From positions 5,704,001-5,768,000 of the forward strand of contig JAGYVD010000001.1 of NCBI GenBank assembly GCA_021209875.1: a DNA stretch of 64,000 nucleotides, written 5' to 3'. The notes beneath the pieces are model-generated. The model was not told where the DNA came from. It did not search any database and saw nothing but the letters and a program-made list of their open reading frames with translations. This DNA comes from Rosellinia necatrix. Lineage: Eukaryota; Ascomycota; Sordariomycetes; Xylariales; Xylariaceae. Both the position numbers and the translations under genes were made by a program. Below, piece by piece: positions 1-11,660 of the stretch. Position 1 is the first letter of the stretch, and the number at the start of each line of letters is the position of its first letter.

Positions 1-1434
1 CGCAAGCACCAACTGAAAGCGCATAGCCGAGAGCTGTCTATGTCAAGCGCGAAAACCATTGCCGATATTCTTGCCTTTGCTGAATTGCTAGACCCTAGAT
101 GTTTTATCGGGAATCCCTTCACATCACAGCCAATCTACATCGCCGCATGTGCCTTTCTCCTCGAATCGAAAGCCAATTCCTCCCAGCCGGACTCCAGAAA
201 CGCATCTCCATCGCCGGTCATGAAACATCAATCACTGAAAAACGCGGATCAGAACAATGCGTCGAAACATTTGCTCCTGGCGTCAGCCGCTCTCCAGAAC
301 TACCAGCTATGCTACAAAGCGCTCAAGCAGATGCACGCGTATTGGGGCGGCGTTCGGTACATCCTCAATGTCTTAGACCAGAAATCCCACGGCGAATGGG
401 ACTGCGAGACCTTCACCATGGAAGAGTACGAAAGCACCAAGCGGATTCGCCAGGACCACCTCAACCAGCGATTCGCCAAGAACTTCGAGTTCCCGACGTC
501 TCCCATGCCCGACAGCGGCCCACCCCTCGCGTGGTCTCTGACAGGTACAACCAATTCGCCGAACTCCAGCCTGACCCTTTTCTTCCAGAATCCCGTAAAC
601 GCCGGGATGGGGCCAGCTCAACAGCAGGCGCAACAGCAAATGCTGCAATCCCAGCAGCAGCAGCAGAATTCGGCCCCCACGACAGCTCCCACACCACCTG
701 GCAACATGATCTACGACCCCATTCGCCAGAGCCTCCCCGACACGTCGTCGATGTACCCGCCCGCCTACCCACAGCCGAACACGTCTGCCCTACGGGATTC
801 GGTGCGGGTTCCGGCTTCGGCGGGCCGGGCGCATTCGCATCTACGATACGAAAGCAGCCTGAATCAAGATGACGCAGCAGCAGCAGCAGCAGCAGCTAAC
901 AAGATCCCCCAACCGCACGACGGCGGCAATGGCAACAAACTACCCATCAATTCGATCGGCGCGCCAGGAGGAGGGCCCGCGAATGTCGCCTACGCGGCGA
1001 ACGCGCAGCCCTCAGCCGGCTACGACCAGTCAGGCTACCTATCGGGAACGTCCCCGTCCAGCACGCAGAGCCAGGGCCAGAGCCAGACGTTCGGGAACAA
1101 CAACAATAGCACCAGCACCAGCAACAACAACAGCAGCAACAGCAATAGTAACAGCCACGCTGCCGCCGCGACGGCGACCTCGCTGGCCCCATCAGGCTAC
1201 GCCGCGGACGGCGGGCCGTCGGCCTTCGCGTCGAGCGGCAGCGGGCTCGCGTCGAGTGGTTATTCGTACGTCGGCGCCCCGGGGTCAGACCTACACCTCC
1301 TCACGTACGACAACGAGACGGACATCGGCCAGCACCTCACGAGTTTCGAGCACACGGAGATGATGAGCTGGTTTGGCGACTACTTCCCCACCGACGTGTT
1401 CGGGCTATATCCTGGCGAGTCCAACATGGGATGA
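1..1434 (+). CDS. Fungal transcription factor, C-terminal part (5' end outside window)
   Basis: The reading frame is open from base 1, so the ATG at 40 is probably internal and the gene is cut by the window edge; 477 residues are visible. The first ~170 residues (GNPFTSQPIYIAACAFL, then MHAYWGGVRYIL) resemble the end of the 'fungal_trans' middle homology region of Zn2Cys6 regulators. The zinc cluster itself would lie upstream and is not seen. The rest is low complexity: Gln-rich runs near bases 620-670, a poly-Ala run near 870-900, Asn/Ser runs near 1095-1150, and a Gly/Ser/Tyr-rich stretch. It ends in an aromatic/acidic tail (SWFGDYFPTDVFG) of the kind found in activation domains. Role as a nuclear DNA-binding regulator is inferred from the family; the target pathway is unknown. 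A non-DNA-binding member of the same superfamily is possible. Confidence 0.7.
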   Translation, partial: RKHQLKAHSRELSMSSAKTIADILAFAELLDPRCFIGNPFTSQPIYIAACAFLLESKANSSQPDSRNASPSPVMKHQSLKNADQNNASKHLLLASAALQNYQLCYKALKQMHAYWGGVRYILNVLDQKSHGEWDCETFTMEEYESTKRIRQDHLNQRFAKNFEFPTSPMPDSGPPLAWSLTGTTNSPNSSLTLFFQNPVNAGMGPAQQQAQQQMLQSQQQQQNSAPTTAPTPPGNMIYDPIRQSLPDTSSMYPPAYPQPNTSALRDSVRVPASAGRAHSHLRYESSLNQDDAAAAAAAANKIPQPHDGGNGNKLPINSIGAPGGGPANVAYAANAQPSAGYDQSGYLSGTSPSSTQSQGQSQTFGNNNNSTSTSNNNSSNSNSNSHAAAATATSLAPSGYAADGGPSAFASSGSGLASSGYSYVGAPGSDLHLLTYDNETDIGQHLTSFEHTEMMSWFGDYFPTDVFGLYPGESNMG

Positions 1435-2695
1435 CCCCCTCGCGACGATCAATGTTCAAAAGAAACGATGTATTTTAAACCCGTCATTTTAGTGCCGCGG
1501 CGTCCTGGAATCCCGTTCCCACACATGTTCTTTCTACAATCTCTGGGTCCATCCTTAGAGACGAAAAAGAAAAGAAGAAAAAAGGGGGAAATAACTTATG
1601 ATGACGAGGTACCAACAGGACTTGCCCATAGGCTGGAGGGTTTTGGAGCGTTATTCTGGTCTCCCGACTAGCTCATTCTGATTTGATACCCCCACGTAAT
1701 CATCGGTGATGATTGCTTTTATCTGGTTTTGTTTTTATTTTATTTTACTTGATATATTGAGCGTTAGTTGGGCGCAAAAGAGAAGGGGATCGGGAAAAGT
1801 GGCAGCACTTGCATCCCACCACTGTTCAAAAACGTATACAGTTTAACGCCCTGGGAGCGTCATCATGGGTGCTCGAGCTACAGGCAGCAAAAGGACGAAA
1901 AAAAAAGGGGGGGGAGGGGGCTTCAGAGCCGTATGTTTTCTTTTTATCATTGATATATACTATCTGTTCTTCTCTACCAGCCTCATAGCGTATTATATTT
2001 TTGCTATATACAGCGAGAGGTAGGCGCTTTTGAAGCCGCCTGTTCTTTCATCTCTCTTCCGTCCCCTTCGTCATTCATTTTTGACTCTCTTTGTGATCAT
2101 TCATGTCTCACTAGGGCATAGCTATGTTACGTGATGTGGGGTGTGGTAGTATAATAGGATTGGGTATTCTCTCAATAGTCTGCTCTATATTTAGCTGCCG
2201 AGACAAGCCGCAAGGTGGTATTGGAAGACCGGGCTTTGGCGGCTGCCTTGGTGAGACGGTTGTCGTTCAAGCGCCCTTGGCTTGGTAGAAGGTTTACATA
2301 CAACACACAATTGAGACACATGACTGAGACACGATGTCGCACATATATTCATCATATCAATCGGTATTCGGCACTCCGCCATCTATGTAACGACCAAACA
2401 ATGCAATGCTACGCTTTACTTGTAACGTGAATGTTAAAAAGGGGTGGTTCGTAAGCCTACACTCTCTCTGCCCAGGGACAGCAGTGACATCTGGTCTGGG
2501 ATAGATGCGATCAATGGCATTATTTTTATTGGGCTCTTGCCTACTTCGAGTGCCGTACCGCCGGAGCTCTTCTCGCGCCTATCTAATGGTCAATTGCCGT
2601 GAATTGTGTCTTACCGCGCGGTGTCTAGGAATTAATTCATTCAGCTTGATTCCCTTCCCCCCTCCCCTTCCCCCCGATATCGGCAGCCACATTTA

Positions 2696-2732
2696 AAAAA
2701 AAAAAAAAAATCCATCTCTCTCTCTCTCTCTT
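2696..2732. repeat. A-run plus (TC)n microsatellite
   Basis: An A homopolymer is followed directly by a TC dinucleotide array. Simple repeat in intergenic DNA. Confidence 0.85.
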
Positions 2733-3108
2733 CTACAAGTCTCCTTTTTCAGCTTCTTATTTCGTCGCTGTGGCCCAGGCCTTCGAGTCAAGGGAGCAGC
2801 GAAACGTACCATGGGAAGCGCTAACTGGCAACGGAGGGGCATTGAGACGGACGCCACCGAAGGCCGAAGGACGGAGCAAAGACGGAAAAAAAAATAAAAA
2901 ATAAAAAAAAATAAGCCGTCGGACTAAGGCAAAGAGACCGGAGAGGTAAGCGATTGAAAGCCTAGTCTCTCTCACGCCATTCCTCGAATGTTCAATTACC
3001 ACATGATTTCCAGTGGCGCCGCTATCACCGTTGCGACGCTCATACTTACCAAAGATGAATTAGGTCGAAATTCAACTCAATGCCGATCCCGTTCACTGCC
3101 TACTAGCT

Positions 3109-3128
3109 AGAGAGAGAGAGAGAGAGAG

Positions 3129-3160
<32 letters not shown>
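3109..3160. repeat. Compound (AG)n-(TG)n microsatellite
   Basis: About 12 AG units pass without interruption into about 14 TG units. The array is intergenic and likely length-polymorphic. Confidence 0.95.
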
Positions 3161-3169
<9 letters not shown>

Positions 3170-4306
3170 AATCTGTCAATTGGGTTACGGCGGCAACGTA
3201 TCGCAGGAAGGACAAAATGAGGATCTCCGATAGCTCAGCAGATTAAATATTTTCAGATCATGTTAGACACTCTCTATCCCAATTGCAACTAGAATCGCAA
3301 TTGCTCGCCTTTGATAGGCTTGAATAATAATAAAAAAAAACAAATTAAAATAAAAATAAAATAAAAAAATGTTACGCTGATGCAATGAGAGCAAGTCGCG
3401 CTTTGGTGGAGGTGATTTCGGGAGTGAAAAGGAGGCCGTTTCGTCACTCTATATTCCCGTGGATAGTAGTGCCCTGGGAGCCATGGCATTAATAATAATG
3501 CTTGCCTCTATGAAGTCGACTTATACCAGATTAGCAGCGTCCTCTTGTACGTAGATGGGAATTAAACAACATAACTAAACCCTTACTGTTTTATGGTAAT
3601 CGCGCTTCTATATCAGCAAGGTTAGTTTTACGTTGTCTTCTGTTTTTGATGTCAGCATGTTTGTGCTGTGGTACAACATTGCTACTGTGAATGAGCATAG
3701 AGATCTCATACCACGGCAAAGAATTGGGCCATGGGTTCCCATAAACTGATTATACAGGCCCAACTTCGCATCTCGTCACGACTTCTTTTTCATCCATGTC
3801 TATTTGATTTCCTCTACAAACAAAATGCCATAGTAAGCTTTTTTTTTATACAACTCAGACGGCTGCCTGATCTAGCGAATTTACTACACTCACTCGCTAG
3901 CTAGGTGTCTGCTATGATCTTGGGATTGTGATTTGACGAAGTGACGCGCCCAAGGCATTCCGTCCATATTTCGAGGCAGGGCTACGATAACGCGCAGCCC
4001 CCGCACTAGTCCTTAGTAACGAAATAGTACGCCTTCGCTTCACACCCGGCTCTTAATGCGTAGTTGCCTTCGCCCGCAAGTCGTATTCTTCACGAGATTC
4101 TGGGGATTGAGGCATATGAGACGGGGTACTTGCCAGTACCCAGTCGCCACACCTTCAAGCCTCAAGCTTCCGCGCTGTGTCTCATGACATTCACACAGAA
4201 ATGCTGAAATTTTATACCTGCTTAAAATGTGTAAAGAGTGATAAATGCCTCTGCGCGATAGAAACGTGAGACCATAGATTCGCAATGAGTGACCTTTTCT
4301 GGCTGT

Positions 4307-6887
4307 TTAACTCTGAGAAGGCGCAACAGCAGGTGGGGCCGCTGGTGGCGGCGGTGGCTCTGAACCGGGGACGGGCTGCACGGCATCCGTGGGGGAAGGA
4401 GGTTTAGCCGAGGCCGGAATTGTCATGGGCCCCTTGGGAACAATCATTCGGTCTGGTAGTGGCAGGCCCTGGATGACTTTCTCAACCTCTTCCTTGTTCA
4501 AAGTCTCGTAGTCGACCAGCGCTTTCGCTAGCAGGTCTAGCTCTTTACGGTGGTCTATCAACAGCTTGCGTGCGCGCTCGTATGCTTCGTTTACGGTTCG
4601 TTGGACCTCAGCCTCCACTAGAGCTTTCGTTTCGCTACTTAGGGTCTCATATCGACTGCCATATTCCATATTTCCTAGTTTCGTGGACATGCCGAGGGAA
4701 GCAACCATTGTGAAAGCAGCCCGCGTAGCGGCTTGGAGATCCTGAAAATGGATATTAGTGGTGTATATCCCGCAATGCAAACGGCGGGGGACCTACTGAT
4801 GAAGCACCACTGGTGACGTTGTTCGGGCCGTATACAATCTCTTCCGCTAGCTTGCCCCCCAGAGCTACATCGATTTGAGCAAGGAAATTGTCTGCGGTAA
4901 AAGAATACTTGTCCATCTCTGGGAGGGAAGCGGTGTGGCCAAGCGTTGGGCCGCGTGCCAGAATCGTGACCTTATATAACGTTGTGCTAGACCCCTTCGT
5001 CAACAGATTTACCAGAGCATGGCCAGCCTCGTGATAGGCCGTCATTTCCTTTTCCTTGGCGCTGATGACCATGCTTTTTCTCTCCGCACCCAGGATAACC
5101 TTGTCCTTGGCCCAGTCGAAGTCCTTCCTTCCAACCATCTTGGCTTTGTTTTTACTAGCATGAACAGCGGCCTGGTTGACGATGTTCTCGAGCTCGGCGC
5201 CGGATAGGCCCGAGGTAGTTAGGGCAATGGCTTTCAAATCAACGTCTTTCTCTGCCTTGATCTTCTTTGCGTGATGCTGCAGGATGGCCAGGCGACCGCG
5301 AACGTCGGGAAGGTCAACAGTAACATGTCGGTCGAAACGACCAGGGCGAGTGAGCGCCTTGTCAAGCAGTTCAGGGAAATTCGTAGCACCGATAATGATA
5401 ACATTGGCAGTCTGGTCGAAACCATCCAGTTCAGTTAGCAATTGGTTAAGAGTTTGCTTCACGTAGGCGGCATCACGCGCATTGCGCCGACCTCCAATGG
5501 CGTCCAATTCGTCGATGAAGACAATGGAAGGAGACTTGGCCTTGGCGGCAGCAAAGAGTTCTCGGACGCGCTTAGCACCAACACCTACGTAGACCTCGTC
5601 AAACTCACTACCGGACATGTAGAAGAACGGGACGCCAGCTTCGCCGGCAACAGCTCTTGCAAGCAGAGTTTTTCCTGTACCGGGGGGGCCAACCAAGAGA
5701 ATACCCTTCGGTAGCTTGCCTCCAAGCTGGGAAAACCTCTCGGGGTTGCGCAAGAACTCGACCATATCCTGTAGCTCTTCCTTGGCTTCGTCGGCGCCGT
5801 GGACATCAGCGAAGCTGGCTTTTTGCTGCTCGGCCTTGACCTCGCTCTCCACTCTGCCACCAGGTCGCTTCAAGACACTCAGACCCTCAATGATCATGGT
5901 AACCACGATGAGTGTGACGTAGGTGACAAGGCCAAACCAGAGGAGAAACTTAGCCCAGCGGAAGATGCTGCTCCCAACCGGTTCATCGACGACGACATGC
6001 AGCGGACCATCCTTGGTGCCAGGAGCCTGGCCACCTTGGTTCTTGGCAACGGCAAGAGTAGCCCCACGGGAACGAGCGGCGAGGGCCTGGGTTACTGCCT
6101 GGACTTGGGTGGGAGTGAGATCGCCGGGCAGGTTCTTGACGGTGTTGCTGATCTCCTCGCCAGAGCCCCCTTGGCTAGCAGTGGGGGCCAACAGGCCAAG
6201 GGCCTTGTGGTAGGCATCGGTAGCGGCTTGGTTACTGGCAAAGCGGCCAGACTGATATCTCTCGACGATGATGGCAGGCATGTTGGCCCTTAAGAGGGCC
6301 TGGTAAAAGGCATTCTGGGCGGTGGCGCTAGTAGGATTCCGGTTTGCAGATTGTTCCATATGGGCGAGGAGGTTTCTGGACAGCCCACCACTCTGGAAAG
6401 ATCGCCGCTGGATGGGAGACAGGCTAACAAACGGGCTCGGGGTCCTGGGGAGACGCGCGGCCGAAGTAGAGATGGATCGGGATAGCAGGTGGCGAGGATA
6501 CAGGCGGTGGGCGACAGGGTTCGAGGCGATCAAAGCGGCACGCTGCATAGTCGATATAGAAGACCGTATATCGAAGGGGGTCGGGATGGCTTGTCGCGGA
6601 AGAAGGGCGCGTGCGAAAGCGGCATCGTGGCGGGTGTCGCGCAAGAATTCAGGCAGCACAGACGTCGACGGGGTGGCAGCGGTCACGGACCCGGCGGGCT
6701 TCCCCGGCGTCTCTCGGAGAGCCTGGGCATGTCCCGAGGCGACATGGGAAACGGGGTGCGGCGGGTTGTAAGACAAGGGCGCACGGAAGGGGGTGGTCAA
6801 GGTGCTGGCGATGGACGGCCACAGCTCGGTGGTGGTGGCGGCAGCGACACTCGCGAAGACAGGTGTCTGGAATGCCGTCGCCATCAT
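4307..6887 (-). CDS. yme1: Mitochondrial i-AAA protease (YME1/FtsH family)
   Basis: ATP-dependent zinc metalloprotease of the inner mitochondrial membrane, active on the intermembrane-space side in protein quality control. Exons (minus strand): 6887..4797 and 4741..4307; the 55-nt intron (4742-4796) has a GTAGGT donor and TTTCAG acceptor and joins ..TSGASS to DLQAATR... The product is 841 aa. An Arg/Ser-rich N-terminus (targeting) is followed by one membrane segment (~313-338), Walker A GPPGTGKT (400-407), Walker [10 protein letters not shown] (455-463), the second region of homology around residues 500-520, and the zinc site HEAGH (619-623). The C-terminus is Pro-rich. Two ATGs open the frame; I chose the first. 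It is somewhat longer than yeast Yme1 because of the leader. All catalytic motifs are intact. Confidence 0.96.
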
Positions 6888-7984
6888 GGTCGCGGGCCCG
6901 GCTCGAGAGGCAAGGCGGCCGAACCTCTAAGACGGGTCAAGCCCTTGGGGCCGGCGAAGGCTGCTGTCCAATGGCGGTCGTACGTCGATGAGTTGAGTGC
7001 TATGCGGTGGGAGTGACTGGAGGGAGGGAGGGAGAGAGACTCGGGGTTGGACAGGAACCGGGATCGGCTGGAAGTATTACAGCGTGAAAAAAGACTAGAG
7101 GCTGCAGCATAGACAAGTGCAATGCGCGAGGACGGGGAGCCGGTCAATGTCGGGTGTTGCACGTGGATGGGGGATGTCGAGGATGAGGCTGGTGGTGCTG
7201 CATCCTCCCGCACTTGATATGAGTTGACGGTGGACGGGCTGTCGGCGATGGCAAGATCAAGTTTCTCTTGTTGCCTTCTGCAGCGAATTGGCTGCAGCGA
7301 ATTGGCAGCCGCGCTGTGGCCCGTCGAATGTCGCCGAAACCAAGACTCGCACCCGCCTACCAGGTGAACGACCCAGCCAGCTCATTCGCCGCCGCTCAGT
7401 TATCCATCATAGAGTCCCCCACCCCATCTCACCGCTCCACAAAAAGCCAGGCCTGTCTGCTCTAGCGTTAAATTGGTGGCACCTTGTCTTATCTTTATCT
7501 GTACCTGCACTGACTGTAACTAGGTACTTGAGACATGCACCAAGTATCTCGGTACCTACCTACTTCTTCCAGTGCACCATACCAGTGTGGGGCCATGATA
7601 ACTTATTATTAATAGCACTTATATCCATGTTTGATAAATACTATACAAAGCTATTCTACCTGCTATTCATTCGAAAGATGCTTGGGCATAGCTGCTGAGC
7701 TTCTCTGACCCTCAAGGAGATTCGCATCTGTAGGTGCCCCAGTGGGAACCAGGACAAAACAGCGCAATGATAAAAAAAAAAAAAAAAGAGAGAGAGATTA
7801 ATCTGTACAAAACCCTCGCTATCGCTAGGGAACAAGTATTACTCAAACATCTTGGGATCCGACCCAGCTCGATAGCGATAAGTGATCAACTCCGAATTCC
7901 TCGAATGCCGTGACACGCTCTATATGCCCGCTTCCCGTCTATCGATATTTCAGCGCTCCAGTCCTCCCATATCAACTAACCTCT
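6888..7984. other. Intergenic: YME1 5' flank and GDE1 3' flank
   Basis: About 1.1 kb between two minus-strand genes. The part next to YME1 is GC-rich with GGGA repeats near 7020-7035. An A-run with GA repeat lies at about 7770-7797. No further gene is seen. Confidence 0.6.
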
Positions 7985-10900
7985 CTAGCTTTCCCTTGTT
8001 AGCCCTTGGCGGATGGCCAAAACGCTATCTACAATCACAGCATCTATGCCCTCGTTCACTTGGAGCTAGACACGTAGTTAGTACCCGTGCGCCCATACTC
8101 ATGTATCATGGATCGCCAGGGGAAGAAGAAACCCCCTCCCCCCCCTCCACCGTATGGTATGTGACGTACCTGCACTAGTTCTGGGTCGTTGTTCTGCACG
8201 CCATAGCTGACACAAACTAGACCCGATTGCTTCACCACCTTGACCAGCCGCGGGCTGTTGACGAATGGCGTGGCATTGCTTACGATGCCGAGGAGATTCC
8301 AGCGACTGGCGAACCGGATGGCCTCCTGAAGGCTGCTCGCACGGATGTCGCTGACCTCCCCGATGCCCGCGTCCGTCAGGAACATGATGGGGATGCTCGG
8401 CTGCTTGAAGTTAAGGCATAGGCAGATGTCCGGGTTGAAGCTACTAAAGATAATGTGGCGGCTCCCCGCCAGTTCGTACACCTTCGTGAGCACTGTGTCG
8501 CAGAACGAGTTGAGCTCGATCGCGTACGTGTCCATGTAGTGTTGCTCGCTCTCGAGGAGCATCGGGTACTTCATCTCGATGTTGAAACCCACCGTCTCCG
8601 GGACCTTCTTGAAGAGTTCCTCCAGCGTGGCAAAGGGTTGCTGCACGAAGTTGCCGCGCGTGTTGGCCTTATACCCTGTCTTCTTGTAGTTCAACGTGTA
8701 TTTCATTCGCTCCTCGAGGGATGTGTCTTTGCTCTTCGCGGATAAGTCGACGGAGAGAGATCTCGGCTTCGGTCCAGCAACCCCGCTACTAGCTCCATCA
8801 GCAAGGGGCTGTCGTCGGGAGACAGAGTTCCTTCGGGAGCCGCGGTTCGTTCCATCGTTAATATGGAGGAATTGCTCGAGGGTGAGCGTATGTACCGGTG
8901 CGTCGATGCCCGTCTCGCTCACCAGGAAATCGTGATATATGACGGGTACGTGGTCCTTGGTCAGTTGGACGTCGAATTCCACGTATTGTGCTCCCAAATT
9001 CGCAGCGGCGATGAAGGACGAGACCGTGTTCTCCCCCAGCTGGAGCGACTTGTTTGCCAAGAAATTCTTGCCAAGCCCACGGTGGCCAATTAACATGGTC
9101 GATGCGAGCTTCTTCCAATACGTTTGTTGAGAGTTAATCTCCATGTTGGGGTGGGTGAACGGCGTGATGACGAGGAAGTTGAAATTGACCGCGCCAATTA
9201 CCTCAAGGTTAGAGCTCATGATAGGTACACAGACATCGCCCTGGAGGTTCATCCGACTCGTGCCAAGGGTAGGCCGAACCGATGACAATAGCGCCACAGC
9301 TCGGCCGATCTTGTGTTTTTCGTTCCCAGAGTAGGTTGGAACGATATCGAAAAGCATCTTGACCTTGGACGCGTCCGACGTGTAGAATAGAATAGGCTCG
9401 GTTGAGATGTTATCATGCACCGGCAGGTCAATCGTCGTTGGCTCCCCATGGGCTCCCTGCGCTGAAATCACTACCGAAAGAGCCGTATCCAACTGGTTAG
9501 TATGCGCCTCTGCTAAAGGAACACGATCCAATTTTACAGGCTCGAAGTCTTTGCGCATATCCATCGAACCCAAGCTCACCATGACCAAACATTCGTCCTT
9601 CAGATATCTATGACCAAAAGACTTCACAGGGTCAGTGACTCTATTGCTACCGTTCGATTTTCTATCGCCGAGGGACGAGATCTCAGTTGGGGGCGAGGAG
9701 CTCATGGGTGGTGCCTCACCATCCCCGACGGCGTTGGCTTTTGGAGAAACAGGAGGAAGTGTGGTGCAAGGGGCGAGAAGGTCGGCAACCTCCAAGTGGC
9801 CACGGAGAGCCGCATGTTCTTTTGCGGTCCACCCAAACGAGTCAGGCTTCGACACGTTGATTCCGGTATCGACGAGAAGTCGAGCCACGAGGAGATGGCC
9901 GTCGACGGCCGCTATGTGCAGAGCATTCCAAGCGAAGGAATTTTCCGTCAGTTCCAAGTCGGCTTTCTGGTCGGATGACCCCTCTACCAGAACGCGAGCG
10001 CATTCAACATGACCGAAACGGGCGGCAATATGAAGCGCTGTTTCGCCGGTTGCGTCTTGCCAATTTATATCCACACCGGCTTCCACGAGCATCTTGACAA
10101 TACCCACAAATCCGGCGCGAGTGGCTATGGCCAGGACAGCGCTGGACTGGGGCACAGGCTTTCTATGGATATGGTCGGGACCTTGCCAGTTTTCTCCCTT
10201 TAGTAGGCATTTCGTTGTGAGAGGGTGGCCCCCAATAACCGCAAGGTGCAAAGGCGCGTTCCCTTCCTTGTCCTGCCATTCTGGTGCATCGAACCCGTCT
10301 GTGACGTCAAACTGTCCCCATTCCTGCATTTTCGCCATGATGATCTCGCATAACACCACAAACCCGTACTGCGCCGCATAGTGGAGGGGAACACGGTTCT
10401 GTGCATCCTTGCTGGATAGCGCGGAGCGCTGTTGCGGCTGAAGGCGATCGAGAATGTAGGAAAGTAGCTGAACGCTCTCATCATCTTTGTTCAGCAATGA
10501 CAATGTCGTCGGATCGCCGCTGACGGGGCTGGTTTTGCTGCTAGGGACTTGGGTTGGTGTAATATAATGGTCGTTATAGTGAGAACGCAGGTGAAGGCCC
10601 GTGGCATTGGGCTCCAAGTCACCAGCGACAGAGGCGGACTTGGCGCGCCCAATATATATCACCAGACGGTGAATGCAATTGCGCTCGTTCAAATCATCAG
10701 GCTCGTAGAGGGAATCGAGCTGTGGCAGAATATAAGCTATACAAGCCTTTGAGCCGGACGAGATGGAACGCTGGAGGAGGTTAAATAACATGGCCTGTGA
10801 TGCCTGCGTGGAAGCCGCGAAATTTTGTTCTGACAAACTCGTTTGAAGTCCGCTTGCATCATCATTCCGGATCGCCGTATCCAGAGCATCGAGAACGGCC

Positions 10901-11660
10901 TGCGGGACAGTCGGCAAGGCCTTGGCCGTCACTCTTCCCAGTGACCGGACCGACCGCGAGGATTTATCCGACCTGGCGTCATCGAAATTTTGGGCATCAC
11001 CGAGAATGGATAGCCACTTGTTAATTTCGTTAATAAGTCGCGCGACGGTAATATCCTTTGCGAAAGGTTTGGGGTCAACCATTGTAGTCATATATTGATC
11101 CTGCGTGGTCGTCGTTGCTTGAGGCACCTTCTTGTCTAGTTTTTTCGTAATCTTCACAAACCCTCTCCGGTTGATCTCGCCGAACCACTGTAAGTTCCGA
11201 AGTTGATTCCGCATTTCGAGTAGGATGCTGATCAGCTCTTCAGACTCCTGGTCGTCGAGGTCGGTCACGACGTCTGGGCTCCGGCCATATCGGTCTTGTA
11301 GAAGCTTAAGGCGGCGATGCGCCTCGGCGAACTTTTTGTTGTAGAAAGAGTCGACATCTTCCAGATTACGGTCCAGAGCGAAAAGAAACTCTGTGGTTTG
11401 TGGTCAGGCGACACGCCAGGATCTACCAGATCCTCGTTCTAAGGGGGTGGCACACCTGCTATATCAACTTCCTTCCCGGCCTTCGCCGTCTGTGCCGCCG
11501 CCTTTATCAACCTCTTCAGGCCTTTATAATTAATATAGGCAGATGCCCATTGTGGGACTTGGTTTCGGGGGAGACTGTGATGACGTATCAGCGCTGCAGG
11601 GATAAGGGTGAATGAGGCCACTCGTCGTTCTGGGGTAAGTTACTTTCTACCAAACTTCAT
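7985..11660 (-). CDS. gde1: Glycerophosphodiester phosphodiesterase, SPX-ankyrin-GDPD type
   Basis: Hydrolyses glycerophosphodiesters such as glycerophosphocholine to glycerol-3-phosphate plus alcohol; the SPX domain links it to phosphate sensing. Four exons: 11660..11644, 11574..11456, 11390..8170, 8065..7985; 1145 aa. The 17-nt first exon encodes MKFGR plus two bases, and splicing restores MKFGRNLPRNQVPQWA, the typical SPX start. Introns are 69, 65 and 104 nt; intron 3 has a TACTAAC branch site and TCTAG acceptor. Domains: SPX ~1-165 (basic KITKKLDKK at 126-134), ankyrin repeats ~376-586, GDPD ~811-1140 with catalytic IGHRG (813-817) and VEFDVQLT following. The end ..AVIVDSVLAIRQGLTRES matches the family. 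Length is close to yeast Gde1. Probably soluble cytosolic. Confidence 0.95.

Larger units (their letters stand above)
1435..4306. other. Intergenic, between two convergent genes
   Basis: This holds the 3' flanks of the transcription factor (+) and YME1 (-). The short open frames have no family signature and no convincing splice sites. It contains an A-run followed by a TC microsatellite (about 2696-2732) and an AG/TG compound microsatellite (3109-3160). No gene is supported. Confidence 0.6.
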
